Assembly (NCBI GenBank): GCA_023055505.1
Contig: JALIRH010000117.1
Location: forward strand, 620,001 to 684,000
Source: Callipepla californica brunnescens
Taxonomy: Eukaryota > Chordata > Aves > Galliformes > Odontophoridae
DNA length: 64,000 nucleotides
Reading direction: 5' to 3'
The notes beneath the pieces are model-generated. The model had not been told where the DNA came from. It saw only the letters and a list, made by a program, of their open reading frames with translations, and searched no databases. Shown here piece after piece: positions 52,201-58,200 of this stretch. Numbering within the stretch: position 1 is the stretch's first letter; every line of letters begins with the position of its first letter. The position numbers were made by a program, and so were the translations under genes.

Positions 52201-55200
52201 TTTTTTCATTTCTTTTCCCTCTCCTTCCTCTTTTCTCTTTTTTCCCCTCGCCTTCCTCTTTACTCTTTCTTCCCTCGCTGCCTTCTTTCCTCTTTTTTTT
52301 TCATTTCTCTTTCTTCCCTCGCTGCCTTCTTTTCTCTCTTTTCTCTTTTTTCTCTTTTCTCTCACCTTCCTCTTTTCTCTTTTCTCTCTTTTCTCTCACC
52401 TTCCTCTTTTCTCTTTTCTCTCACCGCCTTCTTTCCTCTCGCCTTTTTTTCCCTTTCCTTTTTTCTCTCGCCGTCTTCTTTTCTCTCTTTTCTTTTTTCT
52501 CTCACCGCCTTTCCTCTTTTCTCTTTTCTCATTTCTTTTCTCTCGCTACCTTCTTTCCTCTTTTTTCATTTCTCTTTTCTCTCGCCACCGCCTTCTCTGT
52601 CTTTTCTCTCGCCTTTTCTTTTTTCCCTTTTTTCTCTCGCCACCTTCTTTTATCCCGTCTCCTTTTTTCCTTTTTTCTCTTTTCTCCTTTCTATTTTCTC
52701 TCACCTTCTTCTTTTTTCTCTCGACACCTTCTTTTCTCTATTCTCGCCTTCCTGTTTTCTCTTCTTTTTCTCTTTTCTCTTGCCTTCCTCTTTTCTCTTC
52801 TTTCTCTCTATTCTCTCGCCTTCTTTCTTTTCTCTTGCCACCTTCTTTCCTCTTTTCTCTCACCTTCTTCTTTTCTCTTTTTTCTCTTTTTTCTCTCGCC
52901 TTCTTTTCTCTTTTTTCTTTTTTCCCTGGCTGCCTTCTTTCCTCTTTCCTCTTTTCTCTTTTTTCATTTCTCTTTTTTCTCTTTTCTCCTTTTGCCTTCT
53001 TCTTTTCTCTCTTGTCTCTTTTCTCTCTTTTCTCCTTTTGCCTTCCTCTTTTCTTTTCTCTTTCCTGTCGCCTTCCTCTTTTCTCTCTTTTCTCTCGACA
53101 CCTTCTTTCCTCTCTTCTTTTTTGTTTTCTCTTTTTTTCTACTTTTCTCTCGCCTTTTTTTCTCTTTTCTTCTTTCTCTCGCCTTCTTCTTTTCCCTCTT
53201 TTTTCTGTTGCCGCCTTTCCTCTTTTATCTTCTTTCTTCTCTCTACGCCTTCTTCTCTCTTTTCTCTTCTCTCGCCTTCCTCTCTTCTCTTCTCTCGCCT
53301 TCCTCTTTCCTTTTTTTTTCATATCTACTTTCTCTCGCCGCTTTCTTTCCTCTTTTTTTCTCTCACCTTCTTTTTTCCTCTTTTTTCATTTCTATTTTCT
53401 ATCGCCTTCTTCATTTCTCTTCTCTATTTTTACTCAACACCTTTTTTTTTTCCCTCAACGCCTGCTTTTCTCTTCTTTCTCTTTTCTCTCGACGCCTTTT
53501 TTTTCCTCTTTTTTTTCTTTTCATTTCTGTTTTCTCTTGCCTTCTTTTCTCTTTTCTTTTTTTTATCCCGACACCTTCTTTTCTCTCACCTTCTTCATTT
53601 TTCTGTTCTCTTTTCTCTCAACTTCTCTTTTTGCTCTTGCCGTCTTCTTTCCTCTTTTCTCTCGCCTTCCTCGTTTCTCTTTTCTCTTTTTTCATTTATC
53701 TTTTCTCTCTCTGCCTTCTTTCCTCTTTCCTCATTTTTTTCTCTTTTTTCTCCCGCCTTCTTTTCTCTCTTTTCTCTTTTTTTCTCTTGCTGCCTTCTTT
53801 TTTCTTCTTTTTTCTTTGTTTCATTTCTCTTTTCTCTCGCCTTCTTCATTTTTCTTCTCTTTTCTCTCACCTTCCTCTTTTCTCTCTTTTTTTTTTCTCT
53901 CGCCTTCTACTTTTCTCTCGACGCCTTTCCTCTTTTCTCTCTTCTTTCATTTCTCTTTTCTCTTGCCGCCGACTTTTCTCTCCTTTCTCACCTTCTTTTC
54001 TCTTTTCTCTTTTTTCTCTCTCGCCTTCTCTTTTCTCTCTCGGCTTTTTTCTCTTTTCTCCTTTTTCCCTTGCCTTCTTTTCTCTCTTTTCGCTCTCTTT
54101 TCTTTTTTTCTCTCGCCTTCTTTTCTCTCTTTTCGCTCTTTTCTCTTTTTTCTCTCGCCTTCTCTTTTCTTTTCTCTCTCGCCTTCTTTTCTCTCTTTTC
54201 TCTTTTTTCTCTCGCCTTCTTTTCTCTCTTTTCATTTCTCCTTTCTCTCGCCTTCCTCTTTTCTCCTTTCTCCTTTCTTTTTTCTCTGGCCGCCTTCTTT
54301 TCTCCTTTCTTTTTTCTCTCGCCTTCTTTTCTCCTTTCCCTTTTCTCTCTCGCCTTCTTTTCTCCTTTCTTTTCTCTCTTGCCTTCTTTTCTTTTTTCTC
54401 TTTTCTCTCTCGCCTTCTTTTCTTTTTTCTCTTTTCTCTCTTGCCTTCTTTTCTTTTTTCTCTTTTTTCTCTCGCCTTCTTTTCTCTTTTCCCTTTTTTC
54501 TCTCGCCTTCTTTTCTCTTTTCTCTTTTCTCTCTTTTCTCTTTTTTCTCTTTTTCCTCTCGCCACCTTCTTTTCTCTTTTTTCATTTCTTTTCTCTCACC
54601 TTCCTCTTTTCTCCTTTCTCATTTCTCTTTTCTCTCGCCTTCTTCATTTTTCTTCTCTTCTTTCGCCTTCCTCTTTTCTCTCTTTTCCCTTGACGCCTTC
54701 TTTCCTCTTTCCTCTTTTCTTTTTTCTTTTCTCTTTCTTCTCTTTTCTCCTTTCACCTTCTTCTTTTCTCTCTTTTCTTTTTTCTCTTTCCTGTCGCCTT
54801 CCTCTTTTCTCTCTTCTTTTTTCTTTTTTTTCTCTCGCCTTCTACTTTTCTCTCGACGCCTTTCCTCTTTTCTCTCTTCTTTCATTTCTCTTTTCTCTTG
54901 CCGACGACTTTTCTCTCCTTTCTCACCTTCTTTTCTCTTTTCTCTTTTTTCTCTCTCGCCTTCTTTTCTCTCTTTTCTCTTTTCTCTCTCGCCTTCTTTT
55001 CTCTCTTTTCTCTTTTCTCTCTCGCCTTCTTTTCTCTCTTTTTTCTCTCTTGCCTTCTTTTCTCTCTTTTCTCTTTTCTCTCTCGCCTTCTTTTTTCTCT
55101 TCTCTTCTCTCTCTCGCCTTCTTTTTTCTCTTCTCTCTCTCGCCTTCTTTTTTCTCTTCTCTCTCTCGCCTTCTTTTTTCTCTTCTCTCTCTCGCCTTCT

Positions 55201-58200
55201 TTTTTCTCTTCTCTCTCTCGCCTTCTTTTTTCTCTTCTCTCTCTCGCCTTCTTTTTTCTCTTCTCTTTTCTCTCTCGCCTTCTTTTTTCTCTTCTCTTTT
55301 CTCTCTCGCCTTCTTTTTTCTCTTCTCTTTTCTCTCTCGCCTTCTTTTTTCTCTTCTCTTTTCTCTCTCGCCTTCTTTTTTCTCTTCTCTTTTCTCTCGC
55401 CTTCTTTTTTCTCTTTTCTCTTTTTTCCCTCGCCTGCTTTTCTCTTTTCTCTCTTTTCTCTTTTTTCCCTCGCCTTCTTTTCTCTCTTTTCGCTCTTTTC
55501 TCTTTTTTCTCTTGCCTTCTCTTTTCTTTTCTCTCTCGCCTTCTTTTCTCTCTTTTCTCTTTTTTCTCTCGCCTTCTTTTCTCTTTTTTCATTTCTCTTT
55601 TCTCTCACCTTCCTCTTTTCTCTCGACTTTTTTTCTCTTTTCTCCTTTCTCTCGCCTTCCTCTTTTCTCCTTTCTCATTTCTCTTTTCTCTCGCCTTCTT
55701 TTCTCTCTTTTTTCTCTTTTTTCTCTCGCCTTCTTTTCTCTTTTCTCTCTTTTCTCTTTTTTCCCTCGCCTTCTTTTCTCTCTTTTTGCTCTTTTCTCTT
55801 TTTTCTCTCGCCTTCTCTTTTCTTTTCTCTCTCGCCTTCTTTTCTCTCTTTTCTCTTTTTTCTCTCGCCTTCTTTTCTCTTTTTTCATTTCTCTTTTCTC
55901 TCGCCTTCCTCTTTTCTCTCGCCTTTTTTTCTCTTTTCTCCTTTCTCTCGCCTTCCTCTTTTCTCCTTTCTCATTTCTCTTTTCTCTCTTTTCATTTCTC
56001 CTTTCTCTCGCCTTCCTCTTTTCTCCTTTCTCATTTCTCTTTTCTCTCGCCTTCCTCTTTTCTCCTTTCTCATTTCTCTTTTCTCTCACCACCTTCTTTC
56101 CTCTTTTCTCTTTTTCCTCTCGCCGCCTTCTTTTCTCCTCTCTTTTTTCTCTCGCCTTCTTTTCTCCTTTCCCTTTTTTCTCTCGCCGCCTTTTCTCCTT
56201 TCCCTTTTTTCTCTCGCCGCCTTTTCTCCTTTCTTTTTTCTCTCGCCTTCTTTTCTCTTTTCTCTTTTCTCTCTCGCCTTCTTTTCTCTTTTCTCTTTTC
56301 TTTTTTCTTTTCTCTTTTCTCTTTTCTCTCTTGCCTTCTTTTCTCTCTTTTCTCTTTTTTCTCTTTTTCCTCTCGCCACCTTTTCTCTTTTTTCATTTCT
56401 TTTCTCTCACCTTCCTCTTTTCTCCTTTCTCATTTCTCTTTTCTCTTGCCTTCTTCATTTTTCTTCTCTTCTTTCACCTTCCTCTTTTCTCTCTTTTCTC
56501 TCGACGCCTTCTTTCCTCTTTCCTCTTTTCTTTTCTCTTTCTTCTCTTTTCTCCTTTCACCTTCTTTTCTCTCTTTTCTCTTTTCTCTCTTTTCTCTCAC
56601 CTTCCTCTTTTCTCTCTTCTTTTTTCTTTTTTTTCTCTCGCCTTCTACTTTTCTCTCGACGCCTTTACTCTTTTCTCTCTTCTTTCATTTCTCTTTTCTC
56701 CTGCCACCGACTTTTCTCTCTTTTTTTCTTGCCTTCTTTTCTCTTTTTTCCCTTTTTTCTCTCGCCACCGACTTTTCTCCAGCTTTCTTTTTTCCTCTTT
56801 TTTCTCTTGTTTCATTTCTATTTTCTCTTGCCTTCTTCTTTTCTCTTTTTTCTCAGCTTCCACTTTTCTCTCTTTTCTCTCAACGCCTTCTTTCCTCTCT
56901 TCTCTTTTTTTTTCTCTCGCCTTCTTTTCCCTCTTTTCTTTTTTCTCTCGACGCCTTTCCTCTTTTCTCATGCCACTTTCTTTCCTCTTTTTTCATTTCT
57001 TTTCTCTTGCCTTCTTTTCTCTCTTTTCTTTTTTTCTCTCGCAGCCTTTTCTCTTTTTTCTCCTTTTTCTCGTTTTTCTCTCAACGCCTTCTTTCCTCTT
57101 TCCTCTTCTCTCTTTTTTCTCTCACCTTCTTCATTTCTCTTTTTTCTCCTTGCTCTCTCCTTCTTCTTTTCTTTTTTTTCTCTCGCTGCCTTCTTTTTTC
57201 CTCTTTTTTCTCTTTTTTTCATTTCTATTTTCTCTCACCTTCCTCTTTTCTCTCGCCTTTCTCTTTTTTCCCTCGCTGCCTTCTTTCCTCTTTTCTCTTT
57301 TCTTTTTTCTTTTCTCTTTCTTCTCCTTTCACATTCTTCTTTTTTTTTCTCTCTTTTCTCCTGCCGCCTTCTTTCCTCTTTTCTATTTTCTTTTCTCTTT
57401 TCTCTTTTCTCTCTCGCCTACTTTTTCTTTTTTTCCCTGGCTGCCTCCTTTCCTCTTTTCTCTTTTTTTCATTTCTCTTTCTTCTCTTTTCTCCTTTTGC
57501 CTTCTTCTTTTCTCCCTTTCTTCTTTTCTCTCTTTTCTTTTTTCTCTTTCCTGTCGCCTTCCTCTTTTCTCTCTTTTCTCTCACTTTCCTCTTTTCTCTC
57601 GCTGCCTTCTTTCCTCTCTTCTTTCTTTTCTCTTTTTTTCTCTCGCCTTCTACTTTTCTCTCACCTTTTTTTCTTTTCTTCTCTCTCGCCTTCTTTATTC
57701 TCTCTTTTTTATCCTCTCGCCACCTTCTTTCCTCTTTTTTCATTTCTTTTCTCTCACCTTCCTCTTTTCTCTCACCTTCTTTTCTCTTTTCTTTTTTCTC
57801 TCGCCTTCCTCTTTTCTCCTTTCTCATTTCTCTTTTCTCTCACCTTCTTTTCTCTTTTTTTTCTCTCGACGCCTTCTTTTTACTGCCTCCTTTTTTCCTC
57901 CTTTTTCTCTTTTCTCATTTCTATTTTCTCTCGCCTTCTTTTCTCTTTTCTCTCTACACCTTCTACTCTCTTTTCTCTTGCCTTCCTCTTTTCTCTTCTT
58001 TTTCTCTTTTCTCTCACCTTCTTTTTTCTTTTCTCTCACCGCCTTCTTTCCTCTTTTCTTTTTTCTCTCGCCTTCTCTCTTTTTTCTCTCGCCGCCTTTT
58101 TTCCTCTTTTCTCTCTTTTTTCATTTCTATTTTCTCTCGCCTTCTTCATTTTTTTCTCTTTTCTCTCGCCTTCTTTTTTTTCTCTCGCCTTCGTTTCTTT

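Noticed and set aside
54619..55608. Lys/Glu/Arg-rich minus-strand open frames (for example 329 codons)
   Set aside because: The complement of the pyrimidine tract lacks T, so stops cannot form. The apparent charged coiled-coil-like protein is a repeat artefact.
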